Part shown: piece after piece, positions 14,165 through 21,939 of the stretch
How the letters are laid out: each line of letters starts with the position of its first letter
Position numbering within the stretch: the first letter of the stretch is position 1
Virus record (IMG/VR): IMGVR_UViG_3300012012_001804
Location: 18,767-44,930 of that record
DNA from: a virus
Length of the DNA stretch: 26,164 bases
Strand: one strand, 5' to 3'
The notes under the pieces: model-generated
What the model was told of the DNA's origin: nothing
Seen by the model: only the letters and a program-made list of their open reading frames with translations
Databases searched by the model: none
Position numbers and translations under genes: made by a program

Positions 14165-14685
14165 TATAATCTTGATAATTGGATATTTAATCTGTCTGAA
14201 GGAACGTAATGGGCACTACAAATTACTGAAACACTGTATCCGAATTGTCCTAAGTCTTCTTCATAAGGATTGTTTCCAGCAGCATCCAAATAAGGATATT
14301 CAGGATCTTTACCCATAAAGAATTGAGCAGTACTTACATTATCTATTTCCCAATAACCATTTTGGAAATAAATTACATCTCCTACATCAGGATAAACATT
14401 AGCATCAACTAAATCATCTTTTAAAAATTTGTAAGTTACTTGCCATCTAAAATCAGGACCAAAATCACTTACAGGATATTCAAATTGACTTGTTTCAATT
14501 AATCCAAATAATAAAACAGGATCAGCAAAGTTTCTACCTTCGGATGCCTCTCCATACATGTTTACTTTGGTGGTTGTGGTATTGTATTTGTAAAAGGCTA
14601 ATTGTTGAGAAATAATCTTCTGCATCAATTCACGATTAATGAATCGAAACATAGAAATATCTCTCATTTGTCCGTATAGTGCCAT
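14164..14685 (-). CDS. 14: gp14-like neck protein (head closure)
   Basis: A 173-residue protein (T4 gp14 is 256). It begins MALYGQMRDISMFRFINRELMQKII, then YKYNTTTTKVNMYGEASEGR, a pattern I recall for the T4 neck protein family, with a C-terminal beta-rich part (VYPDVGDVIYFQNGYWEIDNV, GYSVSVICSAHYV). The neck protein closes the filled head and provides the tail docking site. It sits between the gp13-like and gp15-like genes, as in T4. An AGGA site lies four bases before the ATG, and its stop overlaps the next ATG. It is shorter than the T4 protein, so it may be a core version of the fold. Confidence 0.75.
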   Translation of the reverse strand: MALYGQMRDISMFRFINRELMQKIISQQLAFYKYNTTTTKVNMYGEASEGRNFADPVLLFGLIETSQFEYPVSDFGPDFRWQVTYKFLKDDLVDANVYPDVGDVIYFQNGYWEIDNVSTAQFFMGKDPEYPYLDAAGNNPYEEDLGQFGYSVSVICSAHYVPSDRLNIQLSRL

Positions 14686-14686
14686 A

Positions 14687-15919
14687 TTATCCTATAAAAA
14701 TTGTCATTGGTACTTGTAAAAGTTCGGTTTGTCGAGCTGTACTTTCTGCGGCTCTTCTTTCAAGTAATGCTTGACGTGATGTCGAATCTAAATATTCTCT
14801 TAATCTTGCAATTAATGCTTCTTTTTCAGTAGCAGCTGATGATACTAAATTATCACCATTTAAAGTAACTTCGGCTCCTGGTACGGGAATTTGGGAATAT
14901 TTATTTCTTACTAAACCTAATACCTCTTTTGATTTTGCTAAAGCATATTCAAAAATCCAGCTTCTTCCTACAGAATTTATTTTGGAATAAATAGGATTTA
15001 TATAAGGAACATCAAAAGTGTTTGTAATTTTATTTGTTCCGTCTGAAAAAGATGCATCAATTCTATCTTGTATTTTTATGAAATCAAAGATTAGATATTC
15101 ACCATAATATAAAGCATCATCTCCATCAAATTCTCCTCCTGCTAATCCTGTACCAGGAATAGGAAACACTGTTAAAACATTGTTTATAACATTGAAGGTA
15201 TAGTTTGAAAGAGTTACTGTGTTTTGCATTTCAATTGCTTGAATGTTTTGCATAGTAAAGCTGGTAGGCATCATAAGATAGTTTGTGTATCCATATCCTA
15301 AACCATATATACCGGCTGCAGGAACACCTCCTAAACCACCAGGACCAGTTCCTAAAAACGGAGAATATAATTGGTTGATTGCAGGTGGTGGTTGATACCA
15401 AACATTTTTAATTTCAATACCACCTGAAATGCCTTGTTCTAGAGCCCAAGCAGACAAATCATATCTTTGTTGACCTGGAGTTAAATCAAGTCTTCCTTTA
15501 TACCAAGTTACATTACCACCTGCTCCTGCTTCTTCTCCATATTGTTGAGATAATCTAACAATACCGTCCATTGAGGGAGTAAATATTGAATCATTTACAT
15601 CAATAAAAGATGAAGCACCTTCTAAAGATAAGTAATTATCTCTTAATTGATATGCATAAACCTCATTTCCGTAAACTGTTACTGCTTCTTCAAATCCAGC
15701 CCAAAAGTTAATATCTTGTAATTCTACGTTTTCAATAGGATAACCTAAACGTAAAGCACAAAAATTAGCTACTTTGTTAGCATCAGATTGAAATTGGGGG
15801 TCATTATCATAAAACCCAAAAGGAGTAGGAGGAGGCCAACTCCCTGTCAAGTAATAATTATCATATACTTGAGCAAATGATGAGGAGCCAGGCCAAATTG
15901 GAATTACTGTTGATGCCAT
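14687..15919 (-). CDS. 13: gp13-like neck / head-completion adaptor protein
   Basis: A 410-residue protein (T4 gp13 is 309). The conserved part at about residues 48-90 reads NKVANFCALRLGYPIENVEL, then DINFWAGFEEAVTVYGNEVY. This is the helical adaptor pattern (RLG-P--NVEL...F-----EA---Y) shared by T4 gp13 and other connector proteins that bind below the portal. The segments DLTPGQQRYDLSAWALEQG (about 146-164) and DFIKIQDRID suit a family in which the helical core carries inserted beta domains. A large Gly/Pro/Tyr-rich insertion (about residues 185-230) may explain the extra length. Gene order 13-14-15 is kept. It starts six bases after the previous stop. Confidence 0.72.
   Translation of the reverse strand: MASTVIPIWPGSSSFAQVYDNYYLTGSWPPPTPFGFYDNDPQFQSDANKVANFCALRLGYPIENVELQDINFWAGFEEAVTVYGNEVYAYQLRDNYLSLEGASSFIDVNDSIFTPSMDGIVRLSQQYGEEAGAGGNVTWYKGRLDLTPGQQRYDLSAWALEQGISGGIEIKNVWYQPPPAINQLYSPFLGTGPGGLGGVPAAGIYGLGYGYTNYLMMPTSFTMQNIQAIEMQNTVTLSNYTFNVINNVLTVFPIPGTGLAGGEFDGDDALYYGEYLIFDFIKIQDRIDASFSDGTNKITNTFDVPYINPIYSKINSVGRSWIFEYALAKSKEVLGLVRNKYSQIPVPGAEVTLNGDNLVSSAATEKEALIARLREYLDSTSRQALLERRAAESTARQTELLQVPMTIFIG
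14690..14693 (-). promoter_or_regulatory. Shine-Dalgarno site for the gp14-like gene
   Basis: AGGA on the coding strand (within ATAGGATA), four bases before the ATG at 14685 and overlapping the end of the gp13-like gene. Confidence 0.45.
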
Positions 15920-15925
15920 AATTTA

Positions 15926-16348
15926 TTAATTTGTTGCTATGTAATATTCAATTGAAGCAGAACTTCCTGAGGGTTCTACTTTAACTGATTTGATATCATT
16001 GAAATTGAATCCTGAGGTACTTCCTGTTACTTTGGTAGTAGACAACATATAAGAGCTACCAGTAGCAATTAAATAACTCATTGCCTCTACTGAAGAGGAA
16101 ATAATTAATTTAACAGGAACAGCAGTTGAATTATTTGTTACTCTAACATATTGAACACTGCTTGTTACAAAAGTACCAGCACCAGGTAAAGAATCAAATG
16201 AAAATAATGTTGTTACTGATCCTGAAGGAGCGTTTAAAACTCTATTATCAACATAATTTATATTATTAATTACGTTAACAACAGAGGCATTTATTTTGTC
16301 TCCATTTAAAGTTAAGGATTCAATTATTTGTGAAGTAAAAGTTGCCAT
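15926..16348 (-). CDS. Hypothetical Ser/Thr-rich virion protein
   Basis: A 140-residue protein starting MATFTSQIIESLTLNGDKIN. After a short helical start it is mostly predicted beta strand with many Ser/Thr/Val residues (SSVQYVRVTNNSTAVPVKLIISSS, then SVKVEPSGSSASIEYYIA). It has no Cys and no signal peptide. Composition suggests a small virion decoration or fibre-related protein, but I recognise no family. It begins the neck operon: a promoter-like motif lies nine bases before the ATG, and the gp13-like gene follows after six bases. Confidence 0.65.
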   Translation of the reverse strand: MATFTSQIIESLTLNGDKINASVVNVINNINYVDNRVLNAPSGSVTTLFSFDSLPGAGTFVTSSVQYVRVTNNSTAVPVKLIISSSVEAMSYLIATGSSYMLSTTKVTGSTSGFNFNDIKSVKVEPSGSSASIEYYIATN

Positions 16349-16357
16349 GCTTTTTTG

Positions 16358-16369
16358 GGTATAAATATT
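16358..16369 (-). promoter_or_regulatory. Late-promoter-like motif copy 10
   Basis: The coding strand reads AATATTTATACC, nine bases before the ATG at 16348 and just after the phoH stop. It probably opens the neck operon. Confidence 0.55.
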
Positions 16370-16388
16370 AAAAAGCTATGGCTTCGTC

Positions 16389-17114
16389 CTATTTTTTAGA
16401 ATTTCCGTTTGTGTTTAAACTGAAACCTTGTTCGTAGGCATCATTGTACAAATTAATCAAATCTTCCACAATAGGATCTCGGTGATTTTGTTTTAAAGAT
16501 ATGGCACACAAGTTTTTTATCTTTTTAGCTGCCGCATATAAAAATTTAAATCCTGAGTCTCTCTTTTGTTTTAAATCTACTTGAGCATCATCACCACAAA
16601 TCATCATTTTAGATCCTTTACCAATACGGGTAACAATCATTTCCATTTGTTCGTGTGTAACGTTTTGAGCTTCATCCACAATTACTACACAATTTACAAA
16701 TGTTCTACCTCTCATAAATGAAACAGGAACAATTTCAATTTGACCTTCGTTTATACATTTTTCAATTTTTTCTTTATCGTAAAGTATAAACATGTTTTGG
16801 TAAATAGGTTGTACCCAAGGATCCATTTTTTCTCTTAAATCACCTGGTAGAAATCCAATATCCTCTTTTGAAACTGTTGGTCGAGTAATGATTACTTTAT
16901 CAACATCTCTCATAAAAAGTTTTTCTAAAGCAATTTGACAAGCTAACATTGTTTTGCCTGAACCTGCTGCTCCAGCTAATAATGTTATAGTGTTTTCTAG
17001 AATTTTAGCTTTGGCTTCTTTCTGTTCCTCGTTTAATTGGATTTTAAACTTAATAGGATTTTTTGGTTTTCTTTTTTCTTTGAAGATATCATCTTCATGA
17101 CTTATGGTTGTCAT
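16389..17114 (-). CDS. phoH: PhoH-like P-loop ATPase
   Basis: A 241-residue protein with Walker A GAAGSGKT (residues 48-55), Walker B VVIVDEAQN (about 143-151), a VIITRPTVSKEDIGFLPGD block (74-92) and a C-terminal sensor-like NHRDPIVEDL. This matches the PhoH ATPase domain, related to superfamily-1 helicases, with no extra N-terminal PIN domain. PhoH-like genes are widespread auxiliary genes in marine and other T4-like phages; their biochemical role is not settled, with links to phosphate stress or RNA metabolism. The start overlaps the end of the phosphatidylserine decarboxylase gene by 20 bases, making it the third gene of a cassette. It ends at TAG, whereas nearly all other genes here end at TAA. 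Confidence 0.93.
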   Translation of the reverse strand: MTTISHEDDIFKEKRKPKNPIKFKIQLNEEQKEAKAKILENTITLLAGAAGSGKTMLACQIALEKLFMRDVDKVIITRPTVSKEDIGFLPGDLREKMDPWVQPIYQNMFILYDKEKIEKCINEGQIEIVPVSFMRGRTFVNCVVIVDEAQNVTHEQMEMIVTRIGKGSKMMICGDDAQVDLKQKRDSGFKFLYAAAKKIKNLCAISLKQNHRDPIVEDLINLYNDAYEQGFSLNTNGNSKK

Positions 17115-17835
17115 AATCTTTAAAATTGATTTTTATTAACTTGTCCAGGCCAGCATTCACATGCATAGCATCCTCTAAACATAACTCGAAGTCAAATCTA
17201 TTATCTAAAGGTAATACAAGATCAACTTGTGAACCCCATCTAATTAAAGAAAATCTTTCATTTTGTGCAAAAATATCATTTTGTGAGTTTGTAAAAGGAG
17301 CAATCACATTTACATCCTCATCCGCAATTTGGATTAAATAATATTTGTAATCCAATGAAGGAACATAGATTTGGTTCCACATTCTTTCATTGTATTTTAA
17401 GTACTCCATATTGGCAGGATTAATCTTTTTGTTTAAGATATCCTTTTCTACAGCCAACATAGGTTTGTTAGTTGATTGTATCGCGTCTAGTGGTTTATAT
17501 TTTAAAATACCTCCATAAGGTATACGATTTATATGAACATCGTAGAACGACATGAATATACCGATGACTAATGAGGGGGTATTGTATTCATCATCGCCTA
17601 CGACGTCTTGTAGAGTGTAGTTTATTCCTTTGATCTCAACTATAGGTTCAGTAGGATCTTTAATAAACTTTTGGTATAAAATAGTACCATCAGCCGGGCT
17701 ATAAAAATGCTCATGGTCTATAAAATTTGGACGGATAGGATCTCTAAAAAAGAAAGTATTAGATAGATCACCTACCGGCATCTTTTGAAGTTGTTTAACT
17801 TCAGTGCTTAACCATTCTTGTAAAGTCTGTGCCAT
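17095..17835 (-). CDS. psd: Phosphatidylserine decarboxylase (short, soluble type)
   Basis: A 246-residue protein. It would decarboxylate phosphatidylserine to phosphatidylethanolamine, the last step of bacterial PE synthesis. Family marks in order: FFFRDPIRPNF (28-38), YSPADG with Asp49, VEIKGINYTLQDVVG (66-80), DVHINRIPYGG with His101 (99-109), the NER-type segment at 149-151, and SLIRWGSQVDLVLP (196-209). Gly201-Ser202 there is the expected self-cleavage site where serine becomes the pyruvoyl cofactor. The Asp/His/Ser set needed for self-processing is therefore present. Length and the WGSQVD-type cleavage site (rather than LGST) fit the short archaeal/Bacteroidota form. No membrane segment is visible, so any membrane contact would be peripheral. 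The start overlaps the amidinotransferase stop (TAATG). It could alternatively act on another serine-headgroup lipid. Confidence 0.85.
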   Translation of the reverse strand: MAQTLQEWLSTEVKQLQKMPVGDLSNTFFFRDPIRPNFIDHEHFYSPADGTILYQKFIKDPTEPIVEIKGINYTLQDVVGDDEYNTPSLVIGIFMSFYDVHINRIPYGGILKYKPLDAIQSTNKPMLAVEKDILNKKINPANMEYLKYNERMWNQIYVPSLDYKYYLIQIADEDVNVIAPFTNSQNDIFAQNERFSLIRWGSQVDLVLPLDNRFDFELCLEDAMHVNAGLDKLIKINFKDYDNHKS

Positions 17836-18749
17836 TATAGTAATACTTTGTTATGGTCTACTCTATTCAAATGCATTACCATACAAGACAACATAGCACC
17901 TGATTTCATGTATTCTGATAGGTTGAAGATAACAGGTTCCATACCAGCATCACCACAAATCTTTTCTAATGTTTTTAGTTTATGTACTTCACCTTCATAA
18001 TATTCATGTGATTTTTTCAATTCTGAAATGTTTGAGGCACATAAAATCATGTTTCCATATTTAACTGAATTGGTTAATCCACACAAAGCATCATCAACAT
18101 CAATATCAATAATTTCTGTTTCTTTTTCTATTAACGCGAGTTCCTCAGGATCGAATAACTCTGTACATACCAATGTTTGGTCTGCGTTTAGAGCAAATAT
18201 AGAACAGTCTAAATGGTAAAGATATTCATCAACCATAGCCACCTTAAGGATGTCCATATTGTATTGTTCTTCCATCCATTCATAAGATTTGATGTTAGAA
18301 CGAATACCATAACCACCAATGTATTTGTTACCGTAAAGATATTTTAAATCGGCTTCACCTTCCCATTTGTAAGGACAAATTGCTGTTTTGTAACCCATTT
18401 GTTGAAAGAATTTTTCACCAACCAATTCTTCACCTTTACGAGGGTCAGAAGAAAAGTTTGATAAAATAATGTGGTTTTCGTTTTTAATATGGGGTAATTG
18501 AATACCTAAATTAGCTACATAAACTTGGTCTTGGAAATTACCTTCTGAAGGTAATAAATAAACCAAAGAACCTCCTGCCATAAAATTGTACAGGTCCATA
18601 AATTGTTTATAGGCTTTAGGTTTATTAATTGATAATTCCTCATCTGTTAATTCCTGCATCCAAATATTATTTGGGTCTGAGGTTGATAAGGTGAAGGGAA
18701 AGTTCATTACATAACTTTGAATAGGTAACTGACTTGGTGTTTGTTTCAT
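17835..18749 (-). CDS. Amidinotransferase / dimethylarginine dimethylaminohydrolase-family enzyme
   Basis: A 304-residue protein of the guanidino-group modifying superfamily (DDAH, glycine/inosamine amidinotransferases, arginine deiminase). It has VYVANLGI (77-83), SSDPRKGEE with Arg104/Glu107, WEGEADLKY with Glu130/Asp134, GYGIRSN (147-152), YHLDCSIFAL with His179, and SGAMLSCMVMHLNR with Cys289. His179, Cys289 and an acidic residue at 130-134 correspond to the family triad, so it is probably active. The substrate cannot be read from sequence. A longer frame begins at 18806, but that start lies upstream of the promoter-like motif (18776-18787); the Met at 18749 (MKQTPSQLPIQ) is 26 nt downstream of the motif and is preferred. 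It heads the cassette with psd and phoH. Confidence 0.78.
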   Translation of the reverse strand: MKQTPSQLPIQSYVMNFPFTLSTSDPNNIWMQELTDEELSINKPKAYKQFMDLYNFMAGGSLVYLLPSEGNFQDQVYVANLGIQLPHIKNENHIILSNFSSDPRKGEELVGEKFFQQMGYKTAICPYKWEGEADLKYLYGNKYIGGYGIRSNIKSYEWMEEQYNMDILKVAMVDEYLYHLDCSIFALNADQTLVCTELFDPEELALIEKETEIIDIDVDDALCGLTNSVKYGNMILCASNISELKKSHEYYEGEVHKLKTLEKICGDAGMEPVIFNLSEYMKSGAMLSCMVMHLNRVDHNKVLL

Positions 18750-18775
18750 AAAATTTATTTTTATAACTGTGTTTC

Positions 18776-18787
18776 CTATAAATATAG
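18776..18787 (-). promoter_or_regulatory. Late-promoter-like motif copy 11
   Basis: The coding strand reads CTATATTTATAG. It lies between the gp23 terminator and the amidinotransferase ATG (26 nt away) and is the only such motif before the three-gene metabolic cassette. Confidence 0.55.
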
Positions 18788-18797
18788 TAGGAGTACC

Positions 18798-18835
18798 TAA
18801 AAACAAAGAGGGCCTAGAAAAATCTAGGCCCTTTT
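18798..18835 (-). terminator. Rho-independent terminator after major capsid gene
   Basis: A perfect 9-bp stem (18810-18818 with 18823-18831) with a 4-nt loop is followed on the coding strand by CTCTTTGTTTTTA. It separates the highly expressed capsid gene from the metabolic cassette. A short T-run on the other side may make it bidirectional. Confidence 0.85.
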
Positions 18836-18861
18836 GTGAGTTGTTTATCCTTTCTCTAAGA

Positions 18862-20625
18862 TTAGATAGTGTTTAATCCACTAATATAGATCTTAGCGTA
18901 GAATTCAGGACGTAACATCTTCTTAGCGTAGCGAGTCAAGAGACCTTTACGAGGAGTGAAGGTATCAGGATCGTACACTAGAGGAGTCATGATCAAGGGG
19001 ATGTAAGGAGCGAACACAGCACCTGTTTCAAGGAACTGGCTACCTCTGTAACCCAACAAGATCAAGTTTTCAGTCATATATGGGTTTTTGTAAACCTTGT
19101 AACGACCATTAACCTGACCAACTTTCTGTACTCCGAAAGCATATTCCATTTGATCAGCTTCACCGTTGTTAGTAGAAGCAAATCCAGGGATAGATTCAAG
19201 AATAGTAGCGATAGTTGGAGAAGTTACTAAGAAGTTAGCGCCTCCACGAAGAGTTAACTGGTGGATTTTGTTGCTTAACTTCTGGATCTTAGTTCCTAAA
19301 GTTTGGAACCACTGACCTTGAGTGTTGTAGAAACCTTGAGCATTGTTCACGAAAGCACCGTTGCTGTAGATTTGGTTGTTAAGAGCTGACCAGTATTCAG
19401 TACCAGCGGCAGCATCTTCAATCAACATATCAAGAATTTCGAGATCAATTTCCATAGAAATGTACTCGCTCATGATATTGGTTAATTCAGCTTCAGCATC
19501 GATGTTTTGGTAAGCAGCTAAGTCTTGAGCAAATTCAGGAGTCCATACAGCTTTCAATTTCTTAGTTTTAGCTGTGATAGGCTGTGACTGCATTCTAACG
19601 TTGATCTCAGGGATAACGATTTGAGTAGCAGAAGCAGCGTTAGGGATTGAGAAAGCACCATCGGCTTCGAAATCACCACGACCTGAGAATAAACCTGAAC
19701 CACCGTTGTTACCTGAAGTTACATCAAGACCATCTCTTGAAGTTGACTTCTGATAGAATACTGTGAAAGAACCAGAACAAGTAGCGGTAGCAGAAGCAGT
19801 ATAGAACAAGCTAATGCTGTTAGCGCTGTAGTTGTAGGTAGTAAACTGAGATAATAAGTTATCAGGAGTAAAAGCAGTACCGAAACCAGCTGTGCTACCT
19901 GAACCTACGAAACCACGAACTGCATCTTGGTCAAAGCTTGGTAAGGTTGAGTTAGAAGCAGTAATAGTTACTTTATAGATTCGGTTAGCAAGTACTGAAG
20001 CTGAGTAATCAGAATCGAAATTCAATTCAGCCCAAGAAGCTGTAACTACAGTAGCGTTACCAGCAGTAACTGTAGGTAAAGTACCACCACCAAGTGAACC
20101 AGTTGCTGTGAATGAAGCAGAGAATTGGTTAGTAGAGTAGGTGAAACGACCTTCAGGACCACCATAAAGACCACCTTCGGCAGCAGGAGTAGAGAATGGG
20201 AACTGAGAAGCAGTGTTTCTGTTACCATAGATTGAAGAACCTGCAGTGTAAGGAGTCTTGTTGTTTCCGTATTGGAAATCTAAGAAGAACACGAGACCTG
20301 AAGGCATGTTCATAGGCTGAACTGAAACGAATTCTTTAGCAACGATAGTTCCGAATACCTTACGAACTAAAGGCAAAGCAATACCGGCCCAGTTTTCACC
20401 TTGACCACCTGATGTGAATGATGAGTTAGAAGCGATAGTGTTAGTTTCAGTTACCAACTGTTTAGCTTGGTTTTCTAACAAGATAGACATGTTGTTTTTG
20501 TCAACTTCACCTAATCCTTCTAACAATCCAGTTCTTGACCATTTACCGGCCAATTTAGCAGCATCGCTCTGGAGTGACTTCCATGAGCCAGCTGCACTTT
20601 CGAGTAATTGTTGTACTTGTGACAT
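18862..20625 (-). CDS. 23: Major capsid protein gp23
   Basis: A 587-residue protein (T4 gp23 is 521). The N-terminal region has LLEGLGEVDKNNMSILLENQ (34-53), then GENWAGIALPLVRKVFG (76-92) and VSVQPMNMPSGLVFFLDFQYG, which correspond to T4 gp23 landmarks (LLEG, ENQ, VRR, GVQPMNSPTG). An LVTE at 57-60 is a plausible gp21 cleavage point, matching T4's LTE-A65 site, and is followed by TNTIASNSSFTSGGQGEN. The conserved C-terminal HK97-type core includes FLVTSPTIATILESIPGF and FAPYIPLIMTP. Residues of about 150-330 form a Ser/Gly/Thr-rich insertion. A terminator follows; upstream is a 41-bp T-rich gap with no motif, so it is probably transcribed with gp22. Confidence 0.95.
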   Translation of the reverse strand: MSQVQQLLESAAGSWKSLQSDAAKLAGKWSRTGLLEGLGEVDKNNMSILLENQAKQLVTETNTIASNSSFTSGGQGENWAGIALPLVRKVFGTIVAKEFVSVQPMNMPSGLVFFLDFQYGNNKTPYTAGSSIYGNRNTASQFPFSTPAAEGGLYGGPEGRFTYSTNQFSASFTATGSLGGGTLPTVTAGNATVVTASWAELNFDSDYSASVLANRIYKVTITASNSTLPSFDQDAVRGFVGSGSTAGFGTAFTPDNLLSQFTTYNYSANSISLFYTASATATCSGSFTVFYQKSTSRDGLDVTSGNNGGSGLFSGRGDFEADGAFSIPNAASATQIVIPEINVRMQSQPITAKTKKLKAVWTPEFAQDLAAYQNIDAEAELTNIMSEYISMEIDLEILDMLIEDAAAGTEYWSALNNQIYSNGAFVNNAQGFYNTQGQWFQTLGTKIQKLSNKIHQLTLRGGANFLVTSPTIATILESIPGFASTNNGEADQMEYAFGVQKVGQVNGRYKVYKNPYMTENLILLGYRGSQFLETGAVFAPYIPLIMTPLVYDPDTFTPRKGLLTRYAKKMLRPEFYAKIYISGLNTI

Positions 20626-20666
20626 TGTTTTAATTGTTTAATTTTTTAGTTTTGTTTTTGTTTGTT

Positions 20667-21734
20667 TTACTTAATTCCAGCCAATTTCTGCCAACGGGCA
20701 AATTGGTCATTTACTTCCATGATTGGTTTTCTTTCTTTAACTACACCAGCAGGTTTAGAAGCACCACCTCTTAACATTGATTCGTTAACAGGAGCTTTCT
20801 TTTCATTGAATCCTTCTGAAAGGGTTTCATAAACAAGTTTTGCTTCTTTAACACTAGTGGCTTTATCAAAGCTAGCCAATACTTTTACTTTTTGACTTTC
20901 AGTCAAGTTTTTAGTTCTGAAGATTTTGTTAGTGTAAAGTAATTTTGCGTTGAATAAGTTAACTTCATTCAATTCAGATTTGATGGTTTCTAATGCAGAA
21001 TAAGCTTCGTCTAACTCTTTCTTCATTGTTGCCATTTTCTTCTTCATTTCTTCGGTTTTCTTTTTAGCTTCAGCAACTTCTTCTTTTTCAGTTGCTGTAA
21101 CTTCTACACCAGCTTCTTCATCTTTTTCTTCGCCTTTTTCTTCAGCACCTTCACCGGCTTCTAATTCACCAGCTGATACCATGTCAGCGATTACATCTTC
21201 GATAAAAGATTTAAGATCATCTTCTGACATGTTTTCAAGATCGATTTCTTCATCGTCAGAAACAGTTACATCCTCTTCTTCAGCTACGTTATCGTGGGCT
21301 GTAGGAGTGTCAGGATCGTTGATTGTTCCTAAAGCTTCTTCAACTTCTTCTAATGATTTTTTCTTCTCGTCTTCTTTTTTAGCTTCGTCCATGGTTTCTT
21401 CTTCCATAGATTCAAGCTCTCTTAAAAGTTCGTCAAGATCAACTTCATCCATTTTTTCAGCTTCTTTCATTTCTTCAGCTTCATCCATTGTATCAGCTTC
21501 GTCCATGTAATCAGCTTCGTCCATGCTGTAAGTTTCCTCAACTTCCTTCTTTTTCATTTCGTCCATCTCTTCAGCTTCATCCATTACATCCATTTCTGCT
21601 AACTTTGCAGATAGCATTTCTTTCATGCGTGGAGCGAAAGCTTCTTCAAGAGCGGCCTTTGCATTGGCGATGGCTGTTTCCTTAACAGCTTTAGCATCGG
21701 CAATGGCTTCTTTAAGTAAGTCTCTGTTTGCCAT
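20667..21734 (-). CDS. 22: Prohead core scaffolding protein gp22-like
   Basis: A 355-residue, extremely charged and helical protein located between the protease and capsid genes, the T4 gp22 position. Residues 45-120 form a Met-Asp-Glu-Ala repeat tract (MDEAEEMDEM, YMDEADTMDEAEEM). An acidic middle and a Lys/Glu coiled-coil segment (about 220-265) follow. The C-terminal ending MEVNDQFARWQKLAGI matches the short conserved tail seen in T4-type scaffolds. T4 gp22 forms the internal core around which gp23 assembles and is then degraded by gp21. This protein is longer than T4 gp22 (about 269), mainly because of the acidic repeats. The leader is long (about 110 nt) and carries a hairpin. Confidence 0.85.
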   Translation of the reverse strand: MANRDLLKEAIADAKAVKETAIANAKAALEEAFAPRMKEMLSAKLAEMDVMDEAEEMDEMKKKEVEETYSMDEADYMDEADTMDEAEEMKEAEKMDEVDLDELLRELESMEEETMDEAKKEDEKKKSLEEVEEALGTINDPDTPTAHDNVAEEEDVTVSDDEEIDLENMSEDDLKSFIEDVIADMVSAGELEAGEGAEEKGEEKDEEAGVEVTATEKEEVAEAKKKTEEMKKKMATMKKELDEAYSALETIKSELNEVNLFNAKLLYTNKIFRTKNLTESQKVKVLASFDKATSVKEAKLVYETLSEGFNEKKAPVNESMLRGGASKPAGVVKERKPIMEVNDQFARWQKLAGIK

Positions 21735-21825
21735 TTTGTTTTTTTGTCCTCAAATAATTTTTGTTGGAAGTACGCTTATTGATGACTGACGAAGGTCGAA
21801 GCGTAATAGAATATTTTCAATAAAT

Positions 21826-21847
21826 GCGATATAGAGATCGCATATTC
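21826..21847 (-). promoter_or_regulatory. Leader hairpin upstream of gp22
   Basis: A 7-bp inverted repeat (ATGCGAT/ATCGCAT) with a roughly 6-nt loop, in the presumed 5' leader of the gp22-gp23 message. It lies immediately downstream of the TATATTTG box. It could stabilise the transcript 5' end or affect translation; no direct evidence. Confidence 0.4.
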
Positions 21848-21854
21848 AAATATA
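21847..21854 (-). promoter_or_regulatory. Candidate promoter (-7-like box TATATTTG) for gp22-gp23
   Basis: The coding strand reads TATATTTG, an exact match to the TAnnTTTG -7 element of Bacteroidota promoters. A TTTG lies upstream (21880-21883), but 25 nt away, longer than the roughly 19-21 nt usual there, so the match is partial. It follows the gp21 terminator, where a promoter is expected. It also resembles the ATATTTAT core of the recurring motif. Confidence 0.45.
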
Positions 21855-21888
21855 CATATATGGAAATTTCTAAAGGTCGCAAAATGAA

Positions 21889-21910
21889 ACCCTCCTTTTT
21901 AGGGGAGGGT
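21889..21910 (-). terminator. Terminator after prohead protease gp21
   Basis: A 7-bp GC-rich stem (ACCCTCC/GGAGGGT) with an 8-nt loop, about 30 nt after the gp21 stop. The coding strand then reads TTCATTTTG, a weak U-run. With the adjacent promoter-like box it divides the portal-protease genes from the scaffold-capsid genes. Confidence 0.7.
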
Positions 21911-21939
21911 CGGTCCAGGGATACTATCCAAGGAGGGGG

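Noticed and set aside
18750-18806. Longer N-terminus for the amidinotransferase (start at 18806)
   Set aside because: It would place the promoter-like motif inside the coding region, and the extra 19 residues do not resemble the family N-terminus; the start at 18749 is preferred.
20046-20228. Minus-strand 60-codon Leu/Val-rich open frame
   Set aside because: It is an alternative frame inside the major capsid gene with no independent start signal.
21181-21510. Ser-rich plus-strand open frame of 109 codons
   Set aside because: The Ser-rich product is the antisense reading of the Met-Asp-Glu-Ala repeat tract in the scaffold gene.
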